64,000 bases of DNA, taken from NCBI RefSeq assembly GCF_000296815.2, contig NZ_CAIT01000007.1, forward strand, positions 620,001 to 684,000. The letters are read 5' to 3'. The DNA is from Fibrisoma limi BUZ 3 (GTDB lineage: Bacteria; Bacteroidota; Bacteroidia; Cytophagales; Spirosomataceae). Positions within the stretch are counted from its first letter, which is position 1, and every line of letters begins with the position of its first letter. The position numbers were made by a program, and so were the translations under genes. This document shows positions 35,802 through 44,179 of the stretch, piece after piece. The notes beneath the pieces are model-generated. The model worked only from the letters and a program-made list of their open reading frames with translations. It ran no database searches and was not told the DNA's origin.

Positions 35802-35814
35802 TCCGTAGTCGTCC

Positions 35815-36222
35815 ATGCCCTCGTTCAGCGCCAGTTTCAATCTTGACGGATTCTCAACGGCGGTTAACTACGTCTATTTTGACATCAATCAGGCAGTGGA
35901 TTCGCTCGGCCGCCCCGCGTCGCTGACGCGGGGCGGTAAAATAACCGTCGAATTCAACGCAACAGCCAACAATACGGTGGCGGAATGGATGGCCAATCCG
36001 GATAAGAAGATGAACGGCAGTATCGTCTTCTACGAAATGGACATGCAGAACGTAGCCCTCAAAAAGCTGGAATTCACGAATGCCTATTGCGTGGAACTGC
36101 TCGAACGCTTTGACGGTACCACGAACAATGCCAATATGGTAACGATCATTACCATTTCACCGGAGAAGATCAAGGTTGGCGGCATCGAATTAAATAATCG
36201 CTGGCCTGAAACACCCGAATAG
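35815..36222 (+). CDS. tssD: T6SS tube protein TssD (Hcp), copy 1
   Basis: 135 residues, a single beta-barrel domain that stacks as hexameric rings to form the inner tube. It shows the Bacteroidota TssD pattern: a start MPSFSASFNLDGF, DSLGRPASLTRGGKITVEF, EWMANPDKKMNGSIVFYE, FTNAYCVELLERFD and the C-terminal ISPEKIKVGGIELNNRWPE. Lying directly after tssC, this is the likely structural tube subunit. Compared with copies 2 and 3 it keeps all blocks. Confidence 0.9.
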   Translation: MPSFSASFNLDGFSTAVNYVYFDINQAVDSLGRPASLTRGGKITVEFNATANNTVAEWMANPDKKMNGSIVFYEMDMQNVALKKLEFTNAYCVELLERFDGTTNNANMVTIITISPEKIKVGGIELNNRWPETPE

Positions 36223-36260
36223 TACACACTATCCCACCAGGACTTTTAACGATCTACCTC

Positions 36261-36683
36261 ATGGCAGCTTCGTTTGCGGCCGACTTTTACGTAGCTGGAA
36301 AAATTCCTCCGTACCGGGTATTGACCTGCGAATACCATCTGACGCAGCCAATCGACCCCAAAGGCCGTCCATCGGCAGGCGTACGTAGCGGACTGATTCG
36401 GGTCTCGCTGGTTGGGAATGACTACGCGACCCTCACCGACTGGGCCATTCGCCCGGACTTGGCATACAACGGCCGGATCATCTTCAAAGACCTGACCAGC
36501 CAGATCATGAAAGTGCTGACATTCGAACAGTGCTACTGCGTATCATACCGGGAAATCTTCACGCCCCACCATGGCATTGACTCGGCTTATACGTTTGACC
36601 TTGGCCTGACGGCTGCCAAGATGGAACTCAACGGTATGTTACACGATAACCAATGGCTCGACTGGCGTCGGGATGCTATATAA
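36261..36683 (+). CDS. tssD: T6SS tube protein TssD (Hcp), divergent copy 2
   Basis: 140 residues with the same order of blocks as copy 1 (IDPKGRPSAGVRSGLIRVSL, DWAIRPDLAYNGRIIFKD, FEQCYCVSYREIF, GLTAAKMELNGMLHDNQWLDW), but most residues differ, including a Pro-rich start (AGKIPPYRVLTCEYHL). It sits between copy 1 and vgrG, 24 bp before vgrG. This place suggests a tip-adjacent or cargo-specific ring rather than the bulk tube; that is an inference. Confidence 0.85.
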   Translation: MAASFAADFYVAGKIPPYRVLTCEYHLTQPIDPKGRPSAGVRSGLIRVSLVGNDYATLTDWAIRPDLAYNGRIIFKDLTSQIMKVLTFEQCYCVSYREIFTPHHGIDSAYTFDLGLTAAKMELNGMLHDNQWLDWRRDAI

Positions 36684-36707
36684 CCTCACCGACAAACTCA
36701 TAAAACA

Positions 36708-38495
36708 ATGGCCCAGCAGGTTACGGTAAATGTCTCAGTCGGGGGTACAGCCATCAAGCATTTCACACACCTTCGCATCGATCAGTCGATGTTCACGCAC
36801 CATACGTTCGAGATCGTCGTACCCATCGAAGACCTGGAAGGTAAGGGCGCTTTCTTTTTCCAGTCCGCTCACCAACGGCTTTGTGGTAAAGACATTACCA
36901 TCTCGTTCAAGCCGTTTTTCAAGAACGTACCGCACGATTTTGAGTTTAAGGGAATCGTGACGGAACTGGTGCTGCACAACGACAGCGAGATGGTGAATTC
37001 ATACATCATCAAAGGCCACAGCCCGACAATTCTGCTTGAAGACGGCGTACAGCGCCGGGCTTTTGTCCGGCAGACACTCGGGCAGATTTTTGGGGCCGTT
37101 CTGTTCGATTACCCACAAAATCTGCTGCCACGGAGTGTGAGTCCCAAAAACATGGACACGCTCGACTACAAAGCCCAGTATGATGAAAGTAATTTCGATT
37201 TCATGAGTCGGCTGGCCGCAGAATATGGCGAGTGGTTTTATTACAACGGTACGCAGTTGGTAATTGGCAAGCCCGACACCAAAACGCAGCCGTTTGTGGT
37301 GGATGGCGTTCAGCATTTCGATATGTCGATTGGGCTGAAACCAAACCGCTTCAGCATGACGCACTATAATTACGTCAAGCATGAGTCGTACGGCAGTGGC
37401 AGTCAGCCGGTTGGTCTTGGACAGTTCGGTTCATTTGCCTACAGCCAGTCGCAGAGCCTATTTGGCCGGGCATCGCAGTCGTTTCCGCTGAAAGACATTC
37501 AGGTGCAGGCCCAACTCGATACGGCCGTAGAAGCCCTTAACGCGACAAACGCGGCCGATCTGGTCAGGTTTCAGGGCTCCGGCGAAAACCCGAACCTGAG
37601 TGTGGGCGTCATGGTCAACGTAACGGGCCAGAAGCTGAATATTCTGAAGCAGTTCGAGCAGGTATCGGTTGGTAAATACCGCATTACGCATATCACACAT
37701 ACGGTCGATAACATCGGAAACTACGAAAACTTTTTCGAAGCCATTCCCGACGCGTCCGACTTCCCGCCCCGCAATCCGCACGCCCGGATGCCGGTGGCTC
37801 TACCCGAAATTGCGACCATCATCACCAACGAAGACCCGCTCCAGCTCGGCCGGGTGCGGGTCCAGTTTCACTGGCCGAATCAACTCCAGGGGAAATCGTC
37901 GTGGATACGGGTGGCGTTCCCCTACACCGGCAGCGACCGGGGAATGCTGTTTATTCCTGAGAAAGACGATCAGGTTTTAATCAGCTACGAGGCCAACCAC
38001 GTCGATTTTCCGGTAGTAGTGGGTAGTCTGTACCACAAGACCCCATCAACGAACTACTGGTTTGACCAGAACTTACAGAAAATCATCCGCACGAAAGGTG
38101 GCAACAAGCTGGTCTTCAAGGACAAACCCGGTGAGCAGGAAATCTTTATAACCAACGCCAATAAGAAGGGCACCAATCTGCACATCTCATTCAAAGGCGA
38201 CGGCACCATCACGCTGCATACAGAGGGGCTGATTCAGCTTCAGGCCAAAGACATCAAGATGACCGCTAAGGAAAACATCGAGATGAATGCCAAGAATATG
38301 AAGATCACCGTGCAGAAAGACATCAATGTTACCTCAACGAATACCGACGTATCATCAACCAGCGAGATTAAACAAAGTGCCCGTACCATTTCGGTGAAGG
38401 CGATACAACAAACAACCGTGCAGGCTACTCAGGTGGAGGTTAGTGGGAATGGTCTAGTGGATATTAAAGCCCCAATGGTCAAAATAAACTCGTAA
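36708..38495 (+). CDS. tssI: T6SS spike protein VgrG (TssI)
   Basis: 595 residues. The N-terminal gp27-like part (about 1-360) contains YKAQYDESNFDFMSRLAAEYGEWFYY, the VgrG hallmark (DESDFxFLxRLAEEEGIxYF). The gp5-like OB domain follows (DPLQLGRVRVQFHWPNQLQG, SSWIRVAFPYTGSDRGMLFIPE, DQVLISYEANHVDFPVVVGSLYH). The C-terminal beta-helix (about 480-595) has repeated blocks such as IQLQAKDIKMTAKENIEMNA. It ends without an effector extension, so the tip is sharpened by a separate PAAR protein. Cargo binds through PAAR, Rhs or DUF4123. Confidence 0.95.
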   Translation: MAQQVTVNVSVGGTAIKHFTHLRIDQSMFTHHTFEIVVPIEDLEGKGAFFFQSAHQRLCGKDITISFKPFFKNVPHDFEFKGIVTELVLHNDSEMVNSYIIKGHSPTILLEDGVQRRAFVRQTLGQIFGAVLFDYPQNLLPRSVSPKNMDTLDYKAQYDESNFDFMSRLAAEYGEWFYYNGTQLVIGKPDTKTQPFVVDGVQHFDMSIGLKPNRFSMTHYNYVKHESYGSGSQPVGLGQFGSFAYSQSQSLFGRASQSFPLKDIQVQAQLDTAVEALNATNAADLVRFQGSGENPNLSVGVMVNVTGQKLNILKQFEQVSVGKYRITHITHTVDNIGNYENFFEAIPDASDFPPRNPHARMPVALPEIATIITNEDPLQLGRVRVQFHWPNQLQGKSSWIRVAFPYTGSDRGMLFIPEKDDQVLISYEANHVDFPVVVGSLYHKTPSTNYWFDQNLQKIIRTKGGNKLVFKDKPGEQEIFITNANKKGTNLHISFKGDGTITLHTEGLIQLQAKDIKMTAKENIEMNAKNMKITVQKDINVTSTNTDVSSTSEIKQSARTISVKAIQQTTVQATQVEVSGNGLVDIKAPMVKINS

Positions 38496-38547
38496 TCTAG
38501 TTCAATTTCACTATAACAATCAATTCCACAACCAAACACAATTTACT

Positions 38548-38973
38548 ATGCCAGCTTCAGCTATTGCCGCGTACTTCACTGCTACGGGCGTACCCGAAAC
38601 CGAAGTTCAGAAATGTTTCTACGAACTCCGCCGATCTGTTGACCAGAAAGGCCGTCCGTCGTCAATTACACAGGGTGGCATTATCACCGTAGAAATCGTA
38701 TCGAGCGAAACCGATAACGCACTGGCCGAATGGATGGTCAACTCGTACAAGGAAGGTGACGGCGATATTAAGTTCCTCGACGATAAGAAGGGAACGCTCA
38801 AGACGGTACAGTTCAACAAAGCCCGGTGCATTGGCTACGCTGAGAGGTTCGACAAAACGCCCGACCCGTCCTACCCCGACCGTCCGTCGATGACGCTGAC
38901 GCTGACCATCTCAGCGGAAAAGATCATGATCAGCGACGCCGAACACAACAACAACTGGGACGACAAGCGATAG
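38548..38973 (+). CDS. tssD: T6SS tube protein TssD (Hcp), copy 3
   Basis: 141 residues, closer to copy 1 than to copy 2 (VDQKGRPSSITQGGIITVEI, EWMVNSYKEGDGDIKFLDD, FNKARCIGYAERFD, LTISAEKIMISDAEHNNNWDD). It carries an acidic and Lys-rich variable loop (DDKKGTLKTV). It is the last gene of the first T6SS segment and is followed by a terminator-like hairpin. Its distance from the sheath genes suggests a role as effector carrier or specialised ring. Confidence 0.88.
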   Translation: MPASAIAAYFTATGVPETEVQKCFYELRRSVDQKGRPSSITQGGIITVEIVSSETDNALAEWMVNSYKEGDGDIKFLDDKKGTLKTVQFNKARCIGYAERFDKTPDPSYPDRPSMTLTLTISAEKIMISDAEHNNNWDDKR

Positions 38974-38981
38974 GAATAGTA

Positions 38982-39014
38982 CGATGGGGGAACTAATCTT
39001 TAGCTCCCCCATCG
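38982..39014. terminator. Hairpin between tssD3 and tssN
   Basis: CGATGGGGGA and TCCCCCATCG form a GC-rich stem around a 12-nt loop between two convergent genes. There is no long T tract, so termination efficiency is uncertain. Confidence 0.55.
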
Positions 39015-39018
39015 CTGC

Positions 39019-39912
39019 TTATTTCTTCACCGGCGGCAGTCGACGGGCGATGATCCGGACGCCGTTGAGCAGGTGATTTTCGCGGCAGGTTCGGTCGGGA
39101 TCGACGTAGAGGTTTTTCTGGTACCAGGGACGCTGTACGTAGAAGTGCCACTCGAAGAACTCCTTCGGCGACGACCGAATCTCAATCCGGCGGCTGGGCT
39201 CATCTTCGTTGTGTTCGTCGAGTGAGAACTGAAAACCATCGCCAACGTTCATGGCATCCGGAATAAACGAGCGGATGTCGTAGGAGTTGCGCTCACCGTA
39301 ACGGACATCGAGCACGAAGATGACGTTGGTAGTCCGTTTGAACTCAGCCTCGGTCAGGTAAGGCATCTGAAGCAGCGGGTTGTAGCGCCACTTCTTGAAG
39401 ATTTTCGGCGGAATTCGATCATATGCTTCATAGGCCCACTGAATGAAATACGGTAGCGGGAAAATCAGTACTGTACTGACCAGCGGCCGAACATTGGCCC
39501 GGAACTCCTGATCGGCCAGCACCTGGAAGAGCCGGGGTGAAAACGACATCAGAAAGACAGCCATCCCGGCAATGACGCCCATGAACAGCGTCATAAGCGT
39601 ACCCTGGAGGTAATTGTCCGGGCGAATCCAGGGCATGAAAGACCGCAGGCTGGTGACGTGCAGCATACCGAGCAGGAAAACGACGCCAAGAATAATACTG
39701 TACGTCCAGAAGCTGACGTCACTTTCGGCGGGCAGCACGGAATGAGCCAGCAGGTGACCCAGGTAACCGACCAGCGCGAACACCGCGAACGTGACCAGTA
39801 CGTACAGAATGGTGTTGCGGACACTCTGGTTACGGAGGAGTTTACCACGGGCCTCACTAACGGCACTGCTGGTAATGGAACGAGCTTCGGACTCGAAATT
39901 AGGTCGGAGCAT
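39019..39912 (-). CDS. tssN: T6SSiii inner-membrane protein TssN
   Basis: 297 residues. Four hydrophobic segments lie in the first ~165 residues (TILYVLVTFAVFALVGYLGH, WTYSIILGVVFLLGMLH, LMTLFMGVIAGMAVFLMSF, LVSTVLIFPLPYFIQWA). The C-terminal half is soluble and cytosolic, with NVIFVLDVRYGERNSYDIRS, DGFQFSLDEHN and a WHFYVQRPWYQKNLYVDPDR end. This matches TssN, which in Bacteroidota replaces the TssJLM membrane complex of other T6SSs. It is the only T6SS gene on the minus strand and has its own promoter, so baseplate anchor and spike genes are separately expressed. Confidence 0.8.
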   Translation of the reverse strand: MLRPNFESEARSITSSAVSEARGKLLRNQSVRNTILYVLVTFAVFALVGYLGHLLAHSVLPAESDVSFWTYSIILGVVFLLGMLHVTSLRSFMPWIRPDNYLQGTLMTLFMGVIAGMAVFLMSFSPRLFQVLADQEFRANVRPLVSTVLIFPLPYFIQWAYEAYDRIPPKIFKKWRYNPLLQMPYLTEAEFKRTTNVIFVLDVRYGERNSYDIRSFIPDAMNVGDGFQFSLDEHNEDEPSRRIEIRSSPKEFFEWHFYVQRPWYQKNLYVDPDRTCRENHLLNGVRIIARRLPPVKK

Positions 39913-39941
39913 GGTGTGGAAAAGGTTGCTTGTGTATGCAT

Positions 39942-39972
39942 CAAAAATAAGCGAGTTCGCCTACAAGTCAAT
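39942..39972 (-). promoter_or_regulatory. Bacteroidota-type promoter of tssN
   Basis: On the minus strand ATTG (39972-39969) is followed after 19 nt by TATTTTTG (39949-39942), a perfect TAnnTTTG. Transcription would start about 25 nt before the tssN ATG at 39912. Confidence 0.5.
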
Positions 39973-39998
39973 TAGTTGTCTAAAATAATTCAAGCACG

Positions 39999-40478
39999 AT
40001 GGGACAACCCGCAGCCCGCGTTGGCGACATGCACGTTTGCCCAATGTTCGACGGCCCAAAGCCACACGTTGGCGGGCCGGTTTTGCCGGCCGGAGTACCC
40101 ACTGTATTAATCGGTGGCATGCCTGCCGCTACGGTTGGAACGCTCTGCACTTGTGCCAGTGCACCTGATGTAATTGTGCGCGGGTCGGCGACGGTACGCA
40201 TTGGCGGAAGACCAGCAGCACGGCTGGGTGACAATACAGCGCATGGCGGAATGATAGTGATGGGATGTCCGACTGTGTTGATTGGCGATTTTGGCATGGC
40301 AGCGATTTCGATAGACTTTACCGTGGTTGGAAACGTTGCCGTCTCGAAGATGTATAGTGCTACGCAAACAGCCGATAGAAAAATCAAACACGCTGAAGCT
40401 GATGATAAGTCAGCAGCTCAGATTCAAACCGCTATTTCGGCTGCCCAGTCGGGAAGTCCATTTATGGAAAAGTGCTAG
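39999..40478 (+). CDS. PAAR-domain spike tip protein
   Basis: 159 residues. The first ~95 form a PAAR domain: MGQPAARVGDMHVCP, GGPVLPAGVPTVLIGGMPAA, RIGGRPAARLGDNTAHGG and MGCPTVLIGD, with His12, Cys14, His80 and Cys88 region residues available for the Zn2+ that forms the sharp tip. A C-terminal extension of ~65 residues, Ala/Asp/Lys-rich, ends in FMEKC and may bind the Rhs effector encoded 24 bp downstream. It caps VgrG. Confidence 0.92.
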   Translation: MGQPAARVGDMHVCPMFDGPKPHVGGPVLPAGVPTVLIGGMPAATVGTLCTCASAPDVIVRGSATVRIGGRPAARLGDNTAHGGMIVMGCPTVLIGDFGMAAISIDFTVVGNVAVSKMYSATQTADRKIKHAEADDKSAAQIQTAISAAQSGSPFMEKC

Positions 40479-40502
40479 TTAAAAAGTATTCCTGAACCCA
40501 CC

Positions 40503-43265
40503 ATGTTTGTCGTTAAACGAGATCAGATCGAGGCTTTCCGACTTCCCATGCGGGAAGCGGCCCGCGATAAGCTTATCGCTGATCTGGCTGACGACAATGT
40601 TCAGGTTTCTCCGGACAAAAAAACGCTCATTCAAACCGACGAAGCAGGCAACAAAACCACCCTATCCTATTCGGCAGACGTTCTGCCCGCAACCATTACT
40701 AAGCCATCGGGCGTACGCTACCAGATGGCATACGACAACGACGGCCGACTGTCTCAGTTTACGTACCCAAGTGGGGAGCAGTTAGGCTTTACGTTTAATG
40801 AAGGTCAATTACAACGGGTAGGTACATCACCCGACAAATCATACCGATTCGACTACAATAAGGGGCGGTTGACCCGGGTTATTTACCCCGGCCAGAAAAG
40901 CCAGCAGTTTGTTTATACTGATTTTGGCGACCTGTCAGTTCTGGTAGATCGAACTGGGCAGACGCACCGATTCACCCGAACACCAGATGGCCAGCTACAG
41001 GCCATTCACGATCCACTTAACCGCTCTGTTCGGTTCATTTACGACGAGGAGGGTTTACTCAGCGATTTAGTTTTTCCAGACCAGACCCGTCAATCGTATC
41101 AGTACGACCAAGACGCCGACATACTCCACCTTCAACTGCGCGATGGCAAACAGTTTAGTCAGCATTACAATGGTGAACAGATTACCCAGCTACGTTGGGA
41201 GCAAGGACCAACCGTTCGGTTTGACTATAACGAGCAGAATCAGCCAACCCTGATTGACTCCGGTACGTACGCCGTCAGGTTTGCGTACGATGAACTGAAC
41301 CGACTTATTAGTGAAGCAAGCCCTGCCGGCAGCACTGCTTTCGCTTATGATAAAGCCTCGCGTCTGACGCAGCTAACGTTGCCGACGGGGCTGGCTGTGG
41401 GATATATATATGATTCAAATAGTCGGATTGTCGGGCTACAGGTAGCTGGCCAAGTAGTCCAGTTTATCTATAACGAGCAGGACCTACTGGCCGAAATTCG
41501 GTATCCAAACGGAGTTACGGAGTACCAGCAGCGGAACCACACCGAAGGCTTACGGCATGTCCGGGTACAAAACGGCCGGGGGCGGCTCCTATGTGAACAA
41601 TCGTACGCGTACGATAGTTGGGATCGGCTCAGCCGCTATCAGGATGCAGCAGGCAAACAGAACTTTCAGCTTACGTACGACGACGAATCCCGGCTGACGG
41701 GTCTGCTCGATGCACAAACCCGACAGCTCATTGAGCGCTTTTCGTACGACGCCAAAGGAAACCTGACCGTATTCAACGGGCATCCTGTTCAGGTTGGGTA
41801 CATGGACGAGGTTCGGCAAATCGGCCGAATGAACGTCCATTATGATGCCCTCGGGAATGTCATACGCGTAAACGGTCCTAAGGGGAAGTTACGTCTTTCA
41901 TTTGCCCGAAACAGCACACTGGCGAGTGTAGAAACCCAGTCGTCGGGTACGTGGCGATACGAGTACGATGGCATCGGACGTCGGATTAGCAAGACCAACG
42001 GCATTGAACGCTGGCAATTTGCCTGGGCTGGTTCGCAACTGGTAATCGAAACCTACGAGAGCCAGCCGGGCGCTGCGCCCCTTGTCCGCGAGTACGTTTA
42101 CCTGCCCGACAGCCAGGTGCCGGTAGCGTTCCGTGAAAGCAATCAGCTTTACTGGATGCAGGCAGATGTTCGGGGAGCCATCACATACGTATACGACCAG
42201 CAAGGGCAGGTTGTTTGGCACGGCAGCTATTCGGCCTTCGGAGAGCTCACCATACATCACACCCGGATTCGCCAGCCCTGGCGGCTGATGGGGCAATACG
42301 AAGACAGCGAAACGGGCCTGTATTACAACCTCGCCCGATACTACTGCCCCTGGCTAACAACCTACCTGAGCTTAGACCCGGAATGGCTCAACCCGGAAAC
42401 ATATTACTACAGCTACGCACGCAACGACCCATACAACCGCGCCGACCCATTGGGCAATATAGCGCCGTGGTTGATTGCTATAGGAGTTAAGTCGATTGTT
42501 AGCGGAATCATTGACGGTGTACAAGTAGCTTCGCAAGGGGGAGGCTGGCGTGATGTACTTGGAGCAGTAGTAAAAGGTACATTGATTACTGCTGGTAATA
42601 CGATTGGAACATTACTTGGAGGACGGGTTGGGCCATTAGGCGCGCGAGTTGGAGGAGCCATAGGGACAGGAATTGGCACTTTTTTGGGTGAGCTTGCCGA
42701 ACAAGTAATAAAGGGAGAGGAGATTTCAGTAGCTTGTGCGTTGAAAGAGGCAGGAAGTGCAGCTTTAAGTGGAGCTTTACCAAGTGGTAAAAGGTCAAAA
42801 GCAAATGCTAATAATAGCCAGATTAAAAATATTGTTAGTAAAGCACCAAAAAGCAGAGGCACAAAGGCACTGTCTGTAAATGAGCTAAGTAAACATAGAA
42901 AAAAAAGCAAACGGCTACAGTATGTTGGAAAAACGCCGAGTAAGAACAGTGCAACAGGAGAGCAAGTAAAAGAAAGAATGCGTAATGAAAAGCCTCCACG
43001 ATATAGAGTAGTAAAAGGTAAGGGATATTTTAAATCCCGAAAGGATGGTGAATGGTACCCAGAGGAGGTGGCAGATATGGCTCATCATCCTAAAGATGCC
43101 GTAGATTATTGGAATCAAAGAGGGAAGTATCATGGACCTAAATCAAAGCCAGTGAGAGACTGGATGAAAAATTCGAAAAATTATGAGTTAGAGCACAGGA
43201 GTTATAACCGAAGTGAAGGCGCAAAATCAGGTAAACGTTACCAGAACCCAGTGAATAAAGGTTAA
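40503..43265 (+). CDS. Rhs-repeat effector with C-terminal GH-E-like nuclease toxin
   Basis: 920 residues. A short leader (MFVVKRDQIEAFRLP) is followed by many YD/Rhs repeats (about 55-560) that build the toxin-holding shell, and an Rhs core end at about 595-652 (ETGLYYNLARYYCPWLTTYL, SLDPEW, YNRADPLGN). Then comes a Gly-rich hydrophobic region (655-740) and a Lys-rich toxin tip. The last 95 residues contain GEWYPEEVADMAHHP (858-862), YWNQRGKYHGPKSKPVRDWM and NYELEHRSYNRSEG, resembling the GH-E group of HNH/Endo VII nucleases, with AH in place of the usual GH. The base composition drops to AT-rich after about 42470, typical of a swapped toxin tip. TPR immunity candidates follow at once. Confidence 0.85.
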   Translation: MFVVKRDQIEAFRLPMREAARDKLIADLADDNVQVSPDKKTLIQTDEAGNKTTLSYSADVLPATITKPSGVRYQMAYDNDGRLSQFTYPSGEQLGFTFNEGQLQRVGTSPDKSYRFDYNKGRLTRVIYPGQKSQQFVYTDFGDLSVLVDRTGQTHRFTRTPDGQLQAIHDPLNRSVRFIYDEEGLLSDLVFPDQTRQSYQYDQDADILHLQLRDGKQFSQHYNGEQITQLRWEQGPTVRFDYNEQNQPTLIDSGTYAVRFAYDELNRLISEASPAGSTAFAYDKASRLTQLTLPTGLAVGYIYDSNSRIVGLQVAGQVVQFIYNEQDLLAEIRYPNGVTEYQQRNHTEGLRHVRVQNGRGRLLCEQSYAYDSWDRLSRYQDAAGKQNFQLTYDDESRLTGLLDAQTRQLIERFSYDAKGNLTVFNGHPVQVGYMDEVRQIGRMNVHYDALGNVIRVNGPKGKLRLSFARNSTLASVETQSSGTWRYEYDGIGRRISKTNGIERWQFAWAGSQLVIETYESQPGAAPLVREYVYLPDSQVPVAFRESNQLYWMQADVRGAITYVYDQQGQVVWHGSYSAFGELTIHHTRIRQPWRLMGQYEDSETGLYYNLARYYCPWLTTYLSLDPEWLNPETYYYSYARNDPYNRADPLGNIAPWLIAIGVKSIVSGIIDGVQVASQGGGWRDVLGAVVKGTLITAGNTIGTLLGGRVGPLGARVGGAIGTGIGTFLGELAEQVIKGEEISVACALKEAGSAALSGALPSGKRSKANANNSQIKNIVSKAPKSRGTKALSVNELSKHRKKSKRLQYVGKTPSKNSATGEQVKERMRNEKPPRYRVVKGKGYFKSRKDGEWYPEEVADMAHHPKDAVDYWNQRGKYHGPKSKPVRDWMKNSKNYELEHRSYNRSEGAKSGKRYQNPVNKG

Positions 43266-43268
43266 AAT

Positions 43269-43685
43269 ATGGAGTTGAAGGACGAAATTTACGAACAAAT
43301 TAAGTCGCTCTCAGAGAAGGGCGAAAGCTATTATGAAGATGAAAAGTATGATGATGCAATAGAAAAATATCTTCAAGCATTATCACTAGTACCAGATCCT
43401 AAAGAGGACTGGGAAGCAAGTACTTGGTTATATGCAGCACTTGGTGATGCGTTAATGAGTATGAACAAATATTTAGATGCATTATCAGCTTTCAGAAGCG
43501 CGGAGAAGTGTCCTGATGGATTGGGTAATCCTTATATTACTCTGATGATTGGGGAGTGCTACTTCGAATTGGAGAATATAGAGCTAGCTAGAGAGTACTT
43601 GCTTAAAGCTTATGCGCTGGAAGGCGAGGAGATATTCGATGATGAGGAAGAGAAGTACTTTCAATTGATAATAAATTTAATATAA
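43269..43685 (+). CDS. TPR-type candidate immunity protein for the Rhs toxin
   Basis: 138 acidic residues, cytosolic. It forms three TPR-like helix pairs (EKGESYYEDEKYDDAIEKYL, WLYAALGDALMSMNKYLDAL, TLMIGECYFELENIELAREY). It starts 3 bp after the Rhs stop, has the same AT-rich composition as the toxin tip and the same strand, so toxin and immunity are co-expressed. Acidic TPR proteins are common partners of GH-E nucleases; the highly acidic surface could cover the basic toxin. Immunity function is inferred from position only. Confidence 0.75.
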   Translation: MELKDEIYEQIKSLSEKGESYYEDEKYDDAIEKYLQALSLVPDPKEDWEASTWLYAALGDALMSMNKYLDALSAFRSAEKCPDGLGNPYITLMIGECYFELENIELAREYLLKAYALEGEEIFDDEEEKYFQLIINLI

Positions 43686-43686
43686 T

Positions 43687-44105
43687 ATGGAACTACCAGA
43701 GGATATACAAGATAAGATTGACATTCTTATGGCAGAGTCTGAAAATTGCTTTGCTCAAAAAAGATATGATGAATGTGTAAAGTATGACCTACAGAGTTGG
43801 GAGTTGATTCCAGATCCTAAAAAAAATACACAGATAGTTATTTAATAATTGATAGCCTGATATCATTGTACTTCATAATGAAACAATATAATGAGGCTCG
43901 TAGATGGGTGTCATTACTGTATGATCTAGATAGGTTACACTTAGGCGAGGAAGAGATGTGGTTAGGAAAAATTGCGTATGAAGAAGGGAATTTAAACATT
44001 GCTACGAAATGGTTTCAAGTAGCGTTCCAAAAGTCTGAAGGAAGATTATTTTTAGGTAGAGATAGTGAAAAATACTATAAATTTTATTTACAAAGTCTAA
44101 AATAA
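43687..44105 (+). pseudogene. Second TPR-type immunity candidate, broken by a frameshift at an A8 run
   Basis: The first frame starts at the ATG at 43687 (MELPEDIQDKIDILMAESEN, then KRYDECVKYDLQSWELIPDP) and stops soon after the A8 run at 43819-43826. The -1 frame continues the same protein without a gap: KKYTDSYLIIDSLISLYFIM, KQYNEARRWVSLLYDLDRL, KIAYEEGNLNIATKWFQVAF and the end LQSLK at 44105 (about 139 residues in total). It is a paralogue of the preceding gene with 1 bp between them. One extra A would repair it. The second half also has an internal ATG, but alone it would be a partial TPR protein. Confidence 0.65.
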
Positions 44106-44179
44106 CTTAAAAGTTAGAGAGTTAGTACAGCCGTTTGAAATTTCAGGTTTTTCAATTCGATTTTTAAATTCATTTGATT

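Noticed and set aside
42413-42910. Minus-strand Pro/Ala-rich frame opposite the rhs gene
   Set aside because: It is antisense to the Gly-rich hydrophobic part of the Rhs protein; Gly codons read backwards give Pro and Ala.
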